Assembly (NCBI RefSeq): GCF_000155975.1 | Contig: NZ_GG730301.1 | Span: forward strand, 188,049 to 252,048 | Direction: 5' to 3' | Source: Citrobacter youngae ATCC 29220 | Lineage (GTDB): Bacteria; Pseudomonadota; Gammaproteobacteria; Enterobacterales; Enterobacteriaceae | DNA length: 64,000 nt | Shown: piece by piece, positions 53,281-63,490 of the stretch | Layout of the letters: the number at the start of each line of letters is the position of its first letter | How positions within the stretch are numbered: the stretch's first letter is position 1 | The notes under the pieces: generated by a model | What the model was told of the DNA's origin: nothing | Database searches by the model: none | What the model saw: only the letters and a program-made list of their open reading frames with translations | Translations under genes and position numbers: made by a program

Positions 53281-56116
53281 GTGTTCCCCGCGCCAGCGGG
53301 GATAAACCGGAACATCCATTCAAGAATGAAGTTGAGATTAAGTGTTCCCCGCGCCAGCGGGGATAAACCGCCTCCAGACCAACTCGGTTACCCGGTTTAA
53401 AAGTGTTCCCCGCGCCAGCGGGGATAAACCGGCTGGCTTACGTTTTTCTTTCCTTTCGGTCCCGTGTTCCCCGCGCCAGCGGGGATAAACCGCGGCAGGT
53501 ATTACGCCTGTATCAAGGTTGATTGTGTTCCCCGCGCCAGCGGGGATAAACCGTCGGCGGGCGTGGGCCTGTTTATGTTTGCCTGGTGTTCCCCGCGCCA
53601 GCGGGGATAAACCGAAAAAGCCGCACGCGAGCGCGTGCTTGATATGGTGTTCCCCGCGCCAGCGGGGATAAACCGTTACCCCCGGAGACCTTGACGGTTT
53701 TACACAAGTGTTCCCCGCGCCAGCGGGGATAAACCGACGCCCTTTTCGTTTTCGAAAATGCGCACACGGTGTTCCCCGCGCCAGCGGGGATAAACCGCGC
53801 GCTCTCCGGCGCTTTCTGCCGCACCGGATGTGTTCCCCGCGCCAGCGGGGATAAACCGGCATCAGATAATTTACTCATTTGAACAGGTTCGTGTTCCCCG
53901 CGCCAGCGGGGATAAACCGTACGGCGTCAGGTGACGATTCCTGGATTGGTGGTGTTCCCCGCGCCAGCGGGGATAAACCGCTATGAAGGCGCTAAATTCT
54001 GACGATCCGCAAGTGTTCCCCGCGCCAGCGGGGATAAACCGGGTGCTGTGTTGCTACATTGTCCGCAAACGGAGTGTTCCCCGCGCCAGCGGGGATAAAC
54101 CGGTTGCCTGTACGTCCTCGTTAATCTCTTCATTGTGTTCCCCGCGCCAGCGGGGATAAACCGGGTGGGCGCTATATGTTGAGGTTCCCGCCAACGTGTT
54201 CCCCGCGCCAGCGGGGATAAACCGTTCGATAAGTTTATTCGCCGCGGGCAGGGTGAGTGTTCCCCGCGCCAGCGGGGATAAACCGGGGATCCTGGAAGCC
54301 CGGAAAATCCCGCAAACGTGTTCCCCGCGCCAGCGGGGATAAACCTCAGAAATGGCTTTTTGGGTAAGCGGATTAGCGGTGTTCCCCGCGCCAGCGGGGA
54401 TAAACCGGGGGCGGCGGCATATTCCCAAAACATGGATACGTGTTCCCCGCGCCAGCGGGGATAAACCGATATCCAGACGATACCATCGGAACTGGGGGCT
54501 GTGTTCCCCGCGCCAGCGGGGATAAACCGGGCGCGCGATAAATTAAAGATATCAGATATAAGTGTTCCCCGCGCCAGCGGGGATAAACCGTGCGCATTGA
54601 ATCTAATTAACGGAGCGCCCCAGTGTTCCCCGCGCCAGCGGGGATAAACCGTTTAATTATCAGCGGGCAGATACTGAATAGCTGTGTTCCCCGCGCCAGC
54701 GGGGATAAACCGACGGCGAGTTTGTGGAGGTGGATTCATGATTAGTGTTCCCCGCGCCAGCGGGGATAAACCGCCGTATGCGTTTGATGATGTGGACGGG
54801 CAGGAGTGTTCCCCGCGCCAGCGGGGATAAACCGGGAAAATTATGAGCACTACACCTACTAACCATGTGTTCCCCGCGCCAGCGGGGATAAACCGTTGCC
54901 CAGGGGATGGTGACGTTCCTGTCTCAGGTGTTCCCCGCGCCAGCGGGGATAAACCGGGGTGGCGTTTGTGTGAATGCCGAAAAAGACCGTGTTCCCCGCG
55001 CCAGCGGGGATAAACCGTCACTGTCGACCTCAGTCAGAAATACGGATACGTGTTCCCCGCGCCAGCGGGGATAAACCGCCGTTTATTCGCTGGCAAAGGC
55101 GCTGCTGATTGGTGTTCCCCGCGCCAGCGGGGATAAACCGGTTAGTTTCGAACCACAGCTTCGCGAACTGGAGTGTTCCCCGCGCCAGCGGGGATAAACC
55201 GGAAGATGCCGCACTTATTAACGCGCGCGCCGCGTGTTCCCCGCGCCAGCGGGGATAAACCGCCGTTAGGAACGGTTGTGGCTGGGGGTGGAAAGTGTTC
55301 CCCGCGCCAGCGGGGATAAACCGCAAAATGAGTGTGGAATGTCCACAAAACGTCCGTGTTCCCCGCGCCAGCGGGGATAAACCGGTTTGCCAATAACGGC
55401 GCGATCGCTTCAATAGGTGTTCCCCGCGCCAGCGGGGATAAACCGGAACATTTCTTATCACGGATTAGCTACGCCATGTGTTCCCCGCGCCAGCGGGGAT
55501 AAACCGGCCGAACAACCGAAGACAAAAAAGGAGGGTAAGTGTTCCCCGCGCCAGCGGGGATAAACCGCGGGCGCTGATATTTCTGGCATTGCGGAAAATG
55601 TGTTCCCCGCGCCAGCGGGGATAAACCGCGGACGGCACTCAAATTACCCGTAGCCACGTTGTGTTCCCCGCGCCAGCGGGGATAAACCGCAAAAATCAGC
55701 CAGGAAATTTAATCCTGACCAGTGTTCCCCGCGCCAGCGGGGATAAACCGCCCTTACCCGCCTTTTTGAGATTTTTTGAAATGTGTTCCCCGCGTCAGCG
55801 GGGATAAACCGCGCTGGCATCAGGCGTACCGCCACTTTAATTCGTGTTCCCCGCGCCAGCGGGGATAAACCGTCACCAAAACAGGGACAGAAAGTGTCAC
55901 CAAAGTGTTCCCCGCGCCAGCGGGGATAAACCGTTTAGGGTAAATGTTGGTATCAGTGTCAGCCAGTGTTCCCCGCGCTAGCGGGGATAAACCGCCGCGC
56001 AAGTGAATGCGAGTGCGATTTTCTTCGTGTTCCCCGCGCCAGCGGGGATAAACCGCTGGAACAGATTGACGCTGAACCGGACGAGGAGTGTTCCCCGCAC
56101 CCGCGGGGATAAACCC
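53281..56116 (+). CRISPR. Type I-E CRISPR array, 47 repeats and 46 spacers
   Basis: The 29-bp repeat starts GTGTTCCCCGCGCCAGCGG and ends GGATAAACCG, with the stem CCCCGC/GCGGGG. Repeats start at 53281 and recur every 61 bp (32-bp spacers) up to 55050; the spacer 55079-55111 is 33 bp, after which repeats start at 55112 and again recur every 61 bp up to 56088. Variants: repeat 54318 ends T instead of G; 55783 (GCGTCAGC) and 55966 (GCGCTAGC) each have one change; the last repeat, 56088-56116, is degenerate (CGCACCCGCGGGG, ending CCC). The leader is at 53186-53280 beside cas2, so the newest spacers are at the left and the decayed repeats at the old, distal end. Confidence 0.99.
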
Positions 56117-56149
56117 CGCCATTATGACGGGGTGAGCTACACGGGCGTT

Positions 56150-57289
56150 TTATAACCCGGCCAACCGGGCAAATAACGTTGCGCCAATAAGAATGCAGTT
56201 TTCGTTGGCAATAAATGGATTTGAATGCAGAGGGTTATTTATCCCTTTACTGTGATCGCCGCTGCCGAGGAAGAAAAAAGCGCCCGGTTTTTCTTCCAGG
56301 AAAAACGAGAAATCTTCTGAACCTACCATTGGAGGGCGGTCGGTAAGGACATTTTCAGTCCCCAGGTACTCCTGGGCGGTTTCTATCAAATGTTGCGTTT
56401 CTGCCGGGTGATTATTGATAGCCGGATAACCCATTATGTCTAAATCAACGTTATACCCTCTCCGCCGTGACTCCTGGATCTCCTCCATAAAGTGACGGGT
56501 TAACGTCTGATGCACCGATTTGTCGAATGAACGTATTGAACCCTGGAGTTCAGCATTGCGGGCTAAAATATTCGGCGCTTCGCCAGCCTTAAGCATACAG
56601 GTAGAAATAAGCGCCGCTTTATTGGGATCGACGTGGTCGGTAATGATGGAGCGAAATTCATTCAACAAACGGACGGCTTCAGAGAGTGCATCAAGCCCTA
56701 AATGCGGCGCAGAGGCATGAGCGCTTTTGCCTTCAATACTTAATTTAAATTGATCGCCATTGGAGGACATAATCCCCGGGCGCAGGGCAATCTGCCCGCA
56801 ATCAATTTGCGGGTCATTATGCAATCCATAAACCCTGTCGACACCTTCCATACAGCCTTCCGCGATCATGCCTTTTGCGCCGCCCCGGAACATTTCTTCT
56901 GAGGGTTGAAACAGAAAGCGGATGTTGGCCTTCAGCGCAGAACGATGTTCACTCATGATTTTGGCGGCAGTTAACGCGACGGCCATGTGTAAGTCGTGAC
57001 CGCAGAGATGTGCTGCGCCAGGATTTTGCGAGGTTACGACTTCCCCCGGTTTTTCGGTGGCGGGCAGGGCATCCATATCTGCACGAAACGCGATGGTGGG
57101 GAACTTATCATCAATGTGTAAATCCGCATAAAATCCAGTATAGAAACAATCCGTGATGCTGAATCCCATCTGTTCAAACTGGTGGATACTGTAGGCGCGA
57201 GTTTCACATTCTTTGCGACCCAGCTCTGGGTGCTGATGAAAATGGCGGCGCATGCGGATGCCGTAATCCTGATAATCTTGAACGTTCAT
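56150..57289 (-). CDS. M20-family amidohydrolase
   Basis: The ATG at 57289 (upstream AAGTGAG) gives about 379 residues; a GTG 12 bases earlier is possible. It is an M20D peptidase/aminoacylase-type protein: RRHFHQHPELG near residue 14, RADMDALP near 69, CGHDLHMA near 95, QPSEE near 127, GLHNDP near 155 and GSEDFSFFL near 323, all metal or catalytic positions. It would hydrolyse an N-acyl amino acid or small peptide in the cytoplasm. It is last in a minus-strand row with two membrane proteins, suggesting uptake followed by hydrolysis. The substrate is unknown. Confidence 0.85.
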   Translation of the reverse strand: MNVQDYQDYGIRMRRHFHQHPELGRKECETRAYSIHQFEQMGFSITDCFYTGFYADLHIDDKFPTIAFRADMDALPATEKPGEVVTSQNPGAAHLCGHDLHMAVALTAAKIMSEHRSALKANIRFLFQPSEEMFRGGAKGMIAEGCMEGVDRVYGLHNDPQIDCGQIALRPGIMSSNGDQFKLSIEGKSAHASAPHLGLDALSEAVRLLNEFRSIITDHVDPNKAALISTCMLKAGEAPNILARNAELQGSIRSFDKSVHQTLTRHFMEEIQESRRRGYNVDLDIMGYPAINNHPAETQHLIETAQEYLGTENVLTDRPPMVGSEDFSFFLEEKPGAFFFLGSGDHSKGINNPLHSNPFIANENCILIGATLFARLAGL

Positions 57290-57308
57290 AAATACACTCA
57301 CTTGTTAA

Positions 57309-57767
57309 TCAGATGATGCCCTGGGCTTTCAAAATGAACTGCGCAACAAAGGCCGCACCAAAGAAGGCGGTGGTAAATACCAACAACGAAATAATGACGA
57401 TGCGCCAGCTAAGTGATTTCAACTTGTCCAGGCTGTTCCCAACGGAGAGTCCAGCGAAGGCAAGCAATGGCGTCGTTGTGGCCAGAAAATCGATGCGGTT
57501 GGTGTAACGCATAAAGATGTCGCTGACCGGTGAATACGGGATGCTGAGCAGCAATGCGATAAGCGTTGCCCACGCGAAAGCGGGCAGCGGCAGGCGAGGA
57601 AGCCATGCCTTGATTTGTAATGAGAGCAGAATAATAGCCAACATCATTACCGCTCCCGGAATTGCTGCAATCGGAGACATGCCTTTTCCGACCCACTGAG
57701 CAACGAGCACAAGAATGATGCAGGGAATAATAATTCGGGTACTGGAGAGATGTTCTTTCAGCGTCAT
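57309..57767 (-). CDS. Small membrane protein, probable transporter component
   Basis: The 152-residue product has four or five hydrophobic segments (for example IIIPCIILVLVAQWVG and FLATTTPLLAFAGLSVG). I do not recognise a named family with certainty. It lies between the 272-residue membrane protein and the M20 hydrolase on the same strand with gaps of about 20 bp, so the two membrane proteins probably form one transporter and the hydrolase acts on its cargo. Confidence 0.75.
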   Translation of the reverse strand: MTLKEHLSSTRIIIPCIILVLVAQWVGKGMSPIAAIPGAVMMLAIILLSLQIKAWLPRLPLPAFAWATLIALLLSIPYSPVSDIFMRYTNRIDFLATTTPLLAFAGLSVGNSLDKLKSLSWRIVIISLLVFTTAFFGAAFVAQFILKAQGII

Positions 57768-57787
57768 GATGGTATCTCGCAGTTAAT

Positions 57788-58606
57788 TTAATGAGCTTTG
57801 TGAGGGAGTACCCGATACATCAGGTTACTCAGCGGAAGAGCAAGAAAGATCAGGGCATACATGCCCGTAAATGCGGCCAACATGTTGCTGGTTGCGGCAA
57901 ATGCCAATATTTGCGTGGACATCGTAGGTACGGCTGCGGCGAGTGAGGCTGAAGCGGCGGCCATCATACTTCCGGAGCCAAGACCGCAGGCAACCGCCAG
58001 GGATAATGGGTTCAGACCAACCTGCAATCCCAGGGGGCTGATCACGCCGAAATAGACTGTCCCGATGACGGACCCGACCAGATAAGTCCCCAGAACCCCT
58101 GTACCTTCAGGGCTTTCGATGCCGTATTTTTCACCAATAACGCCGAGTGACGGTTCTCTGGAAATGCTGGAGCATGCCCCAATGGCTTCACGGCGCATCC
58201 CAAGCAGCAAAGCGACTGGCATGGCAATAAGAACCGAGCCAAGGTTGCCGATCTCCTGAAGGATTAATGCCGGGCCTGCATGGATGACTTCTTTGATATT
58301 CGGCCCGACTAATGTGCCATATTTTACGCCCAGAGGTAGCAGTGCCAGCATAACGACGTTTCCGGTGATGCTGATCTCTTTTCGGGAAACGAACTTTCCA
58401 AGTGGTTTTATATATTTACCTAAAAGGTCTGGTGTAATAACTACACCCAGAATAACGGCGTATAGCATCGGCAAAAAACTAATTGATGTTTTTCCGAAGT
58501 GCACTGATGTTACACCGATGTATTCGGATATTATTACAATGATCAATGCTGTAATTATTACTTTAAGTAAAGGGTAATCATTTTTAATATTTCCATTTGT
58601 ACACAT
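57788..58606 (-). CDS. Membrane protein, DUF3100-like
   Basis: The 272-residue product has about eight hydrophobic segments, including SISFLPMLYAVILGVVIT near 40, a Gly/Ala/Ser-rich stretch (CGLGSGSMMAAASASLAAAV) near 205 and a GPALILQEIGNLGSVLIAMP block. It looks like the DUF3100 family of uncharacterised membrane proteins; this assignment is from memory of the family. AAGGAACG precedes the ATG. It is the first gene of the three-gene minus-strand row controlled, most likely, by the divergent LysR regulator. Confidence 0.75.
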   Translation of the reverse strand: MCTNGNIKNDYPLLKVIITALIIVIISEYIGVTSVHFGKTSISFLPMLYAVILGVVITPDLLGKYIKPLGKFVSRKEISITGNVVMLALLPLGVKYGTLVGPNIKEVIHAGPALILQEIGNLGSVLIAMPVALLLGMRREAIGACSSISREPSLGVIGEKYGIESPEGTGVLGTYLVGSVIGTVYFGVISPLGLQVGLNPLSLAVACGLGSGSMMAAASASLAAAVPTMSTQILAFAATSNMLAAFTGMYALIFLALPLSNLMYRVLPHKAH

Positions 58607-58892
58607 AAAGACGTTCCTTAAATGGATATTCTAGAGGCGGGAACATGATGGAATGGAAATGAGAAACGAGGAAGACTGTAAAATACTATAGTGATAGAAA
58701 AAAGTTATCATCAGCCCGTGTGTTTTGATTTTTATCAATAAATGCAGTTTGAGTGTTTATAGAAAACCGTTATTAATCAAGTGGATGATGGTATTTGTTA
58801 TCTCTATCACAAAATATAAAGAGCCATTTTTGTTTAGCTTTAATCAATATGTTGTGGGAGTATTAATATATTGAAATTATATGAGATGAGTT
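58607..58892. promoter_or_regulatory. AT-rich divergent promoter region of the LysR gene and the DUF3100 row
   Basis: The 286-bp gap has no gene. It contains ATAAA-N13-TTTAT at 58738-58760, a loose dyad of the kind bound by LysR proteins, and other AT-rich short repeats. The very low GC content contrasts with the flanking chromosome. Confidence 0.35.
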
Positions 58893-59822
58893 ATGCACGC
58901 CTTACCAAAAACACAACATTTTATTGTGTTTCAGGAAGTTGTTCGCTGTGGAAGTTTGCGAGCCGCGGCAAGATCGTTAGGACTGACGCAGCCTTCTGTG
59001 ACGAAAACCATTCATGATATTGAGAATTATTTTGGTGTCGAATTGATTGCCAGAAATAATACCGGGATTGATCTTACTGACGCAGGGAAAACATTACTTA
59101 CTCATTCAAGAACTATTCTCAAGGATTTAACCCTGGCAGTAAATGATATGCGCAGGTTGCTAAGCGATCCTATTACAGAGGTTTCCTTTGGCTTCTCTTC
59201 ATTGATTGGTTTTACGGTAATTCCTGATATCGTTAAACAATTCAATAAGTTATACCCAACCGCGCGTATAACTATGCAGGAAGCTCAGTTATCATCTTTA
59301 TTGCCAGCGTTGCGTGAAGGGCGTCTTGATTTTGCCATCGGGACGGTAACGCCTGATATGCCGGTGCAGAATTTGGCGGTCTATCCATTGTTTAATGCAG
59401 AGTTTTCCTTTATTGCCGCGCAGGGACATCCCCTTGCTGCGTGTGAAACGCTCAATGCCTTACAGCACGCCAGATGGGTGCTGCCGCAAACGGATATGGG
59501 ATACTACCAGGCTCTATCTGAGCTGCTGGAGCATAATGTGGTTAATACGGATCGCGTAGTCAGAACCGATTCTGTTATTACCATCTTTAACCTGGTTGCA
59601 CATGCCGGCTTCATTACGGTGCTTGCGCGCGCAATGTCGTCTCCGTTTGATGGGGGACAGTTTGCAGAGTTACCGGTCCGCGAAATGTTACCGCAAGCTC
59701 GCTATGCCCTGGTGTGTTCGCGGAATAAGCGACAGGGAGTCGGGGTGGAAGCGCTACTCTCGATCATTCGTAAGTACAACTGGTCCCATTTCCCGGGGAT
59801 GAATACACAGGGTATTGCGTAA
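58893..59822 (+). CDS. LysR-family transcriptional regulator
   Basis: The 309-residue product has the N-terminal winged HTH with CGSLRAAARSLGLTQPSVTK near residues 16-35 and a periplasmic-binding-like effector domain with PTARITMQEAQLSSLLPALREGRLDFAIGT near 123. It is divergent from the DUF3100/M20 genes, the usual layout for a LysR activator and its target. The effector is unknown. Its 3' end is convergent with iap. Confidence 0.88.
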   Translation: MHALPKTQHFIVFQEVVRCGSLRAAARSLGLTQPSVTKTIHDIENYFGVELIARNNTGIDLTDAGKTLLTHSRTILKDLTLAVNDMRRLLSDPITEVSFGFSSLIGFTVIPDIVKQFNKLYPTARITMQEAQLSSLLPALREGRLDFAIGTVTPDMPVQNLAVYPLFNAEFSFIAAQGHPLAACETLNALQHARWVLPQTDMGYYQALSELLEHNVVNTDRVVRTDSVITIFNLVAHAGFITVLARAMSSPFDGGQFAELPVREMLPQARYALVCSRNKRQGVGVEALLSIIRKYNWSHFPGMNTQGIA

Positions 59823-59849
59823 TGGGACCGCGATGTCGGCGAAATGAAA

Positions 59850-60890
59850 TCAGGGTTGCGCCTTCGCCAACTCTTTCACTAACGGCAGCATGATGCGAAC
59901 CACATCGCGGCTACGGTGTTCGATCCGCCCAGGTAACGCTTTATCGATATGCTGTTGGTTATCCAGACGCACATCGTGCCAGCTGTTGCCATCCGGGAAT
60001 GAAGGGCTTTTGGCCCGTTGTTGATAGCCATCTTTTTTGCCCAGGCTCCAGTTGGTCGCTTCAACGGAGAGGACGGCAATTCCCGCGTTATCAAAGACCT
60101 CTGCGTCGTTACAGCAGCCGGTACCTTTCGGATAATCTTTGTTCAGTCCGGGGTTGGTGCTGGCGATAATACCGCGGCTGCGCGCGATGGCCAGCGCCCG
60201 GTCGCGCGTCAGTTTTCGTACGGCTTCCGGGGTTCTCTTCCCGCTGTTGAAATAGAGCTTATCGCCGACGATCAGGTTATCGAGGTTGATAACCAGCAGC
60301 GTATTTTTCTTCTCGGCGGCGCTCATCCGCTTAAGGATGTTCTCCGCGCCCAGTTTGCCTTCTTCTTCGCCGCTGGTGGCGATAAAGCGAATGCCGTACT
60401 GCGTCGACACATTTTTGAGCCGTTCTGCCAGCTCCAGCATCACGCCCACCCCTGCGGCGTTGTCGTCGATACCTTGCAGGGTCAACCCACCCAGATTAGC
60501 ATCGGAATCGGCGTCGCTTTGCGCAGCGTAGGTGTCGAGGTGCGCCATGATAATAATCTGCTGCGGCGCTTTGCCTTCATGGGCTGCAATGACGGTGCTT
60601 CCCGTTACGTTATGCCAGTTTTTACGGTTATCTTTGGCGGTATAAATATAACGGCTGTTAAACGCCCGAATATCACTGCTATAGCCCATCTGCTGAAATT
60701 GCTGACGTATATAATCAGCCGATAACATTTCTGCCGGAGAGCCCGTCACGCGGCCTGGGAAAAATGTGGCGATGTATCGCGCCTGGGTATTTGCGATATC
60801 TCCGGGCTTCGAAGATGTTGCCTGTGCGGGAAGGATAAAGCACGCGCCGAGCGCCAGGGCAGTAGTCAGGTGGCGCAATGCGAAAAACAT
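59850..60890 (-). CDS. iap: Alkaline phosphatase isozyme conversion aminopeptidase Iap
   Basis: The 346-residue product has a signal peptide of about 24 residues (FALRHLTTALALGACFILPA) and an M28 zinc aminopeptidase domain: IIMAHLDTY near 113, QGIDDNAAGVGVM near 140, TSGEEEGKLGAEN near 172. It acts in the periplasm and removes N-terminal Arg from alkaline phosphatase. In E. coli it borders the CRISPR array directly; here the LysR/DUF3100/M20 genes intervene. Confidence 0.94.
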   Translation of the reverse strand: MFFALRHLTTALALGACFILPAQATSSKPGDIANTQARYIATFFPGRVTGSPAEMLSADYIRQQFQQMGYSSDIRAFNSRYIYTAKDNRKNWHNVTGSTVIAAHEGKAPQQIIIMAHLDTYAAQSDADSDANLGGLTLQGIDDNAAGVGVMLELAERLKNVSTQYGIRFIATSGEEEGKLGAENILKRMSAAEKKNTLLVINLDNLIVGDKLYFNSGKRTPEAVRKLTRDRALAIARSRGIIASTNPGLNKDYPKGTGCCNDAEVFDNAGIAVLSVEATNWSLGKKDGYQQRAKSPSFPDGNSWHDVRLDNQQHIDKALPGRIEHRSRDVVRIMLPLVKELAKAQP

Positions 60891-61064
60891 AATGAATCCT
60901 TAAATACCAAGCAGAAATTTTCAGCCGCTAGTATGAAACCGCGATCGCGGTAAAACAATTTCATTTGCTCTTAAATGCCCGAAATCCGCTGGCTTAAGCA
61001 CTTTTTGATCTTTGCTTTTCCAAATCGTTATTCCTTTGAGGAACTACTCATTCCAATTCGTAAT

Positions 61065-61093
61065 TTCATTCACTCTCTTGCGCTCCCTATAGT
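61065..61093 (+). promoter_or_regulatory. Candidate cysD promoter
   Basis: TTCATT (61065-61070), 17 bp, TATAGT (61088-61093) gives a good -10 with a poor -35, as expected for a CysB-activated promoter. Start would be about 45 bp before the cysD ATG. The 254-bp iap-cysD gap has no other clear feature. Confidence 0.45.
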
Positions 61094-61144
61094 CGGGTTA
61101 TCTGAGCAGCGTTAGCAAAATAACGGCATTACATAGGAACGGTT

Positions 61145-62053
61145 ATGGATCAAAAACGACTTACCCACCTGCGGCAACTGGAAGCGGAAAGCATCCATAT
61201 CATTCGTGAGGTGGCCGCCGAGTTTTCTAATCCGGTGATGATGTATTCCATCGGCAAAGATTCCAGCGTAATGCTGCATCTGGCGCGCAAAGCGTTTTAT
61301 CCTGGCACGCTGCCGTTCCCCTTGCTGCACGTTGATACCGGTTGGAAATTTAGCGAGATGTATGAATTTCGTGACCGCACGGCGAAAGCCTACGGCTGCG
61401 AGCTGCTGGTGCATAAAAACCCGGAAGGGGTGGCGATGGGCATCAACCCGTTTGTCCACGGCAGCGCCAAGCATACCGATATTATGAAAACCGAAGGGCT
61501 GAAGCAGGCGCTGAACAAATACGGTTTTGACGCTGCGTTTGGCGGTGCGCGCCGTGATGAGGAGAAATCGCGTGCCAAAGAGCGCATTTACTCCTTCCGC
61601 GATCGCTTTCATCGCTGGGATCCTAAAAACCAGCGCCCGGAACTGTGGCACAACTACAACGGGCAAATTAACAAAGGCGAAAGCATTCGCGTCTTCCCGC
61701 TCTCTAACTGGACTGAACAGGATATCTGGCAGTACATCTGGCTGGAAAATATCGACATCGTACCGCTGTACCTGGCGGCGGAGCGTCCGGTGCTGGAGCG
61801 CGACGGTATGCTGATGATGATCGATGACGACAGAATCGATCTGCAGCCTGGCGAAGTGATTAAAAAACGCATGGTGCGCTTCCGCACGCTCGGCTGCTGG
61901 CCGCTGACAGGCGCGGTAGAGTCGAATGCGCAGACGCTGCCGGAAATTATTGAAGAGATGCTGGTCTCCACCACCAGTGAACGTCAGGGCCGCGTGATTG
62001 ACCGCGACCAGGCGGGCTCCATGGAGCTGAAGAAACGTCAGGGGTATTTCTAA
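61145..62053 (+). CDS. cysD: Sulfate adenylyltransferase subunit 2 CysD
   Basis: The 302-residue PP-loop protein has [15 protein letters not shown] near residue 36 and the downstream HVDTGWKF and [17 protein letters not shown] blocks. With the GTPase CysN it makes adenosine 5'-phosphosulfate from sulfate and ATP. Length equals E. coli CysD. cysN follows after 9 bp, in the cysDNC operon. Confidence 0.97.
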   Translation: MDQKRLTHLRQLEAESIHIIREVAAEFSNPVMMYSIGKDSSVMLHLARKAFYPGTLPFPLLHVDTGWKFSEMYEFRDRTAKAYGCELLVHKNPEGVAMGINPFVHGSAKHTDIMKTEGLKQALNKYGFDAAFGGARRDEEKSRAKERIYSFRDRFHRWDPKNQRPELWHNYNGQINKGESIRVFPLSNWTEQDIWQYIWLENIDIVPLYLAAERPVLERDGMLMMIDDDRIDLQPGEVIKKRMVRFRTLGCWPLTGAVESNAQTLPEIIEEMLVSTTSERQGRVIDRDQAGSMELKKRQGYF

Positions 62054-62062
62054 GGAGCCGCC

Positions 62063-63490
62063 ATGAACACGACACTTGCACAACAAATTGCTAATGAAGG
62101 CGGCGTTGAAGCCTGGATGGTTGCCCAGCAACACAAAAGTCTGCTGCGTTTTTTAACCTGCGGTAGCGTGGATGACGGCAAAAGCACCCTGATTGGTCGT
62201 CTGCTGCACGATACCCGACAGATCTATGAAGATCAGCTATCATCGCTGCACAATGACAGCAAACGCCACGGCACGCAGGGTGAAAAGCTCGATCTGGCGC
62301 TATTGGTTGACGGCTTGCAGGCCGAGCGCGAGCAGGGCATTACCATCGACGTGGCTTATCGTTATTTCTCCACCGAGAAGCGCAAATTTATTATTGCGGA
62401 TACTCCCGGTCACGAACAGTACACCCGCAACATGGCGACCGGCGCGTCGACCTGCGACCTGGCGATCCTGCTGATCGATGCGCGTAAAGGCGTGCTGGAT
62501 CAGACCCGTCGTCACAGCTTTATCTCCACGCTGCTCGGGATCAAACATCTCGTGGTGGCGATCAACAAAATGGATCTGGTGGACTTTAGCGAAGAGACAT
62601 TTAACCGCATCCGTGAAGACTATCTCACGTTTGCTGAACAGCTGCCGGGCAATCTGGATATCCGCTTTGTGCCGCTCTCCGCGCTGGAAGGCGATAACGT
62701 GGCTTCGCAAAGCGTCAGCATGCCGTGGTACAGCGGTCCGACGCTGCTGGAAGTGCTGGAAACCGTTGAGATCCAGCGCATTGTTGATACCCAGCCGATG
62801 CGTTTCCCGGTGCAGTATGTGAACCGACCGAATCTGGATTTTCGCGGTTATGCCGGAACGCTGGCCTCCGGTAGCGTGCAGGTCGGGCAGCGCGTCAAGG
62901 TGCTGCCGTCCGGCGTTGAGTCGAGCGTGGCGCGGATCGTTACCTTTGATGGTGATTTACAGCAAGCGCATGCCGGTGAAGCGATCACTCTGGTGCTGAA
63001 AGATGAGATTGATATCAGCCGGGGCGACCTGCTGCTGGATGCCGCTGAAGCATTGCCGGCGGTACAAAGCGCTGCCGTTGACGTGGTGTGGATGGCGGAA
63101 CAACCGCTGTCGCCGGGGCAGACTTATGACATCAAAGTCGCTGGTAAGAAGACCCGCGCACGCGTGGATAGCGTCCAGTATCAGGTTGATATTAATAATC
63201 TGACCCAGCGTGAGGTCGACGCGCTACCGCTGAACGGTATTGGTCTGGTGAATCTGACCTTTGATGAGCCGCTGGTGCTGGATACCTATCAGCAGAACCC
63301 GGTTACGGGTGGGTTAATTATCATTGACCGCCTGACTAACGTCACCGTCGGCGCGGGGCTGGTGCGCGAGCCGATCGTGCAGGAGCAGGCCGCCGCTTTT
63401 CAGTTCAGCGCGTTTGAACTGGAGCTGAATGCGCTGGTGCGTCGCCACTTCCCACACTGGGGTGCGCGCGATCTGCTGGGAGGAAAATAA
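62063..63490 (+). CDS. cysN: Sulfate adenylyltransferase subunit 1 CysN
   Basis: The 475-residue translation-factor-like GTPase has G1 GSVDDGKST near 35, G3 DTPGHEQY near 113 and G4 NKMD near 168, followed by EF-Tu-type beta barrels. GTP hydrolysis drives APS formation by CysD. The stop shares bases with the cysC ATG (TAATG at 63488-63492). Confidence 0.97.
   Translation: MNTTLAQQIANEGGVEAWMVAQQHKSLLRFLTCGSVDDGKSTLIGRLLHDTRQIYEDQLSSLHNDSKRHGTQGEKLDLALLVDGLQAEREQGITIDVAYRYFSTEKRKFIIADTPGHEQYTRNMATGASTCDLAILLIDARKGVLDQTRRHSFISTLLGIKHLVVAINKMDLVDFSEETFNRIREDYLTFAEQLPGNLDIRFVPLSALEGDNVASQSVSMPWYSGPTLLEVLETVEIQRIVDTQPMRFPVQYVNRPNLDFRGYAGTLASGSVQVGQRVKVLPSGVESSVARIVTFDGDLQQAHAGEAITLVLKDEIDISRGDLLLDAAEALPAVQSAAVDVVWMAEQPLSPGQTYDIKVAGKKTRARVDSVQYQVDINNLTQREVDALPLNGIGLVNLTFDEPLVLDTYQQNPVTGGLIIIDRLTNVTVGAGLVREPIVQEQAAAFQFSAFELELNALVRRHFPHWGARDLLGGK

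Noticed and set aside
53310-56087. Self-targeting spacers
   Set aside because: Read by eye, no spacer matched a gene in this window; a genome-wide search was not possible.
53338-56122. Several minus-strand reading frames across the CRISPR array that repeat motifs such as RFIPAGAGNT and GLSPLARGT
   Set aside because: They are translations of the palindromic repeats in rotating frames; they follow the 61-bp period and have no ribosome sites.
61112-62134. A 340-codon frame antisense to cysD
   Set aside because: Complete overlap with a well-conserved gene, no ribosome site, composition of a shadow frame.
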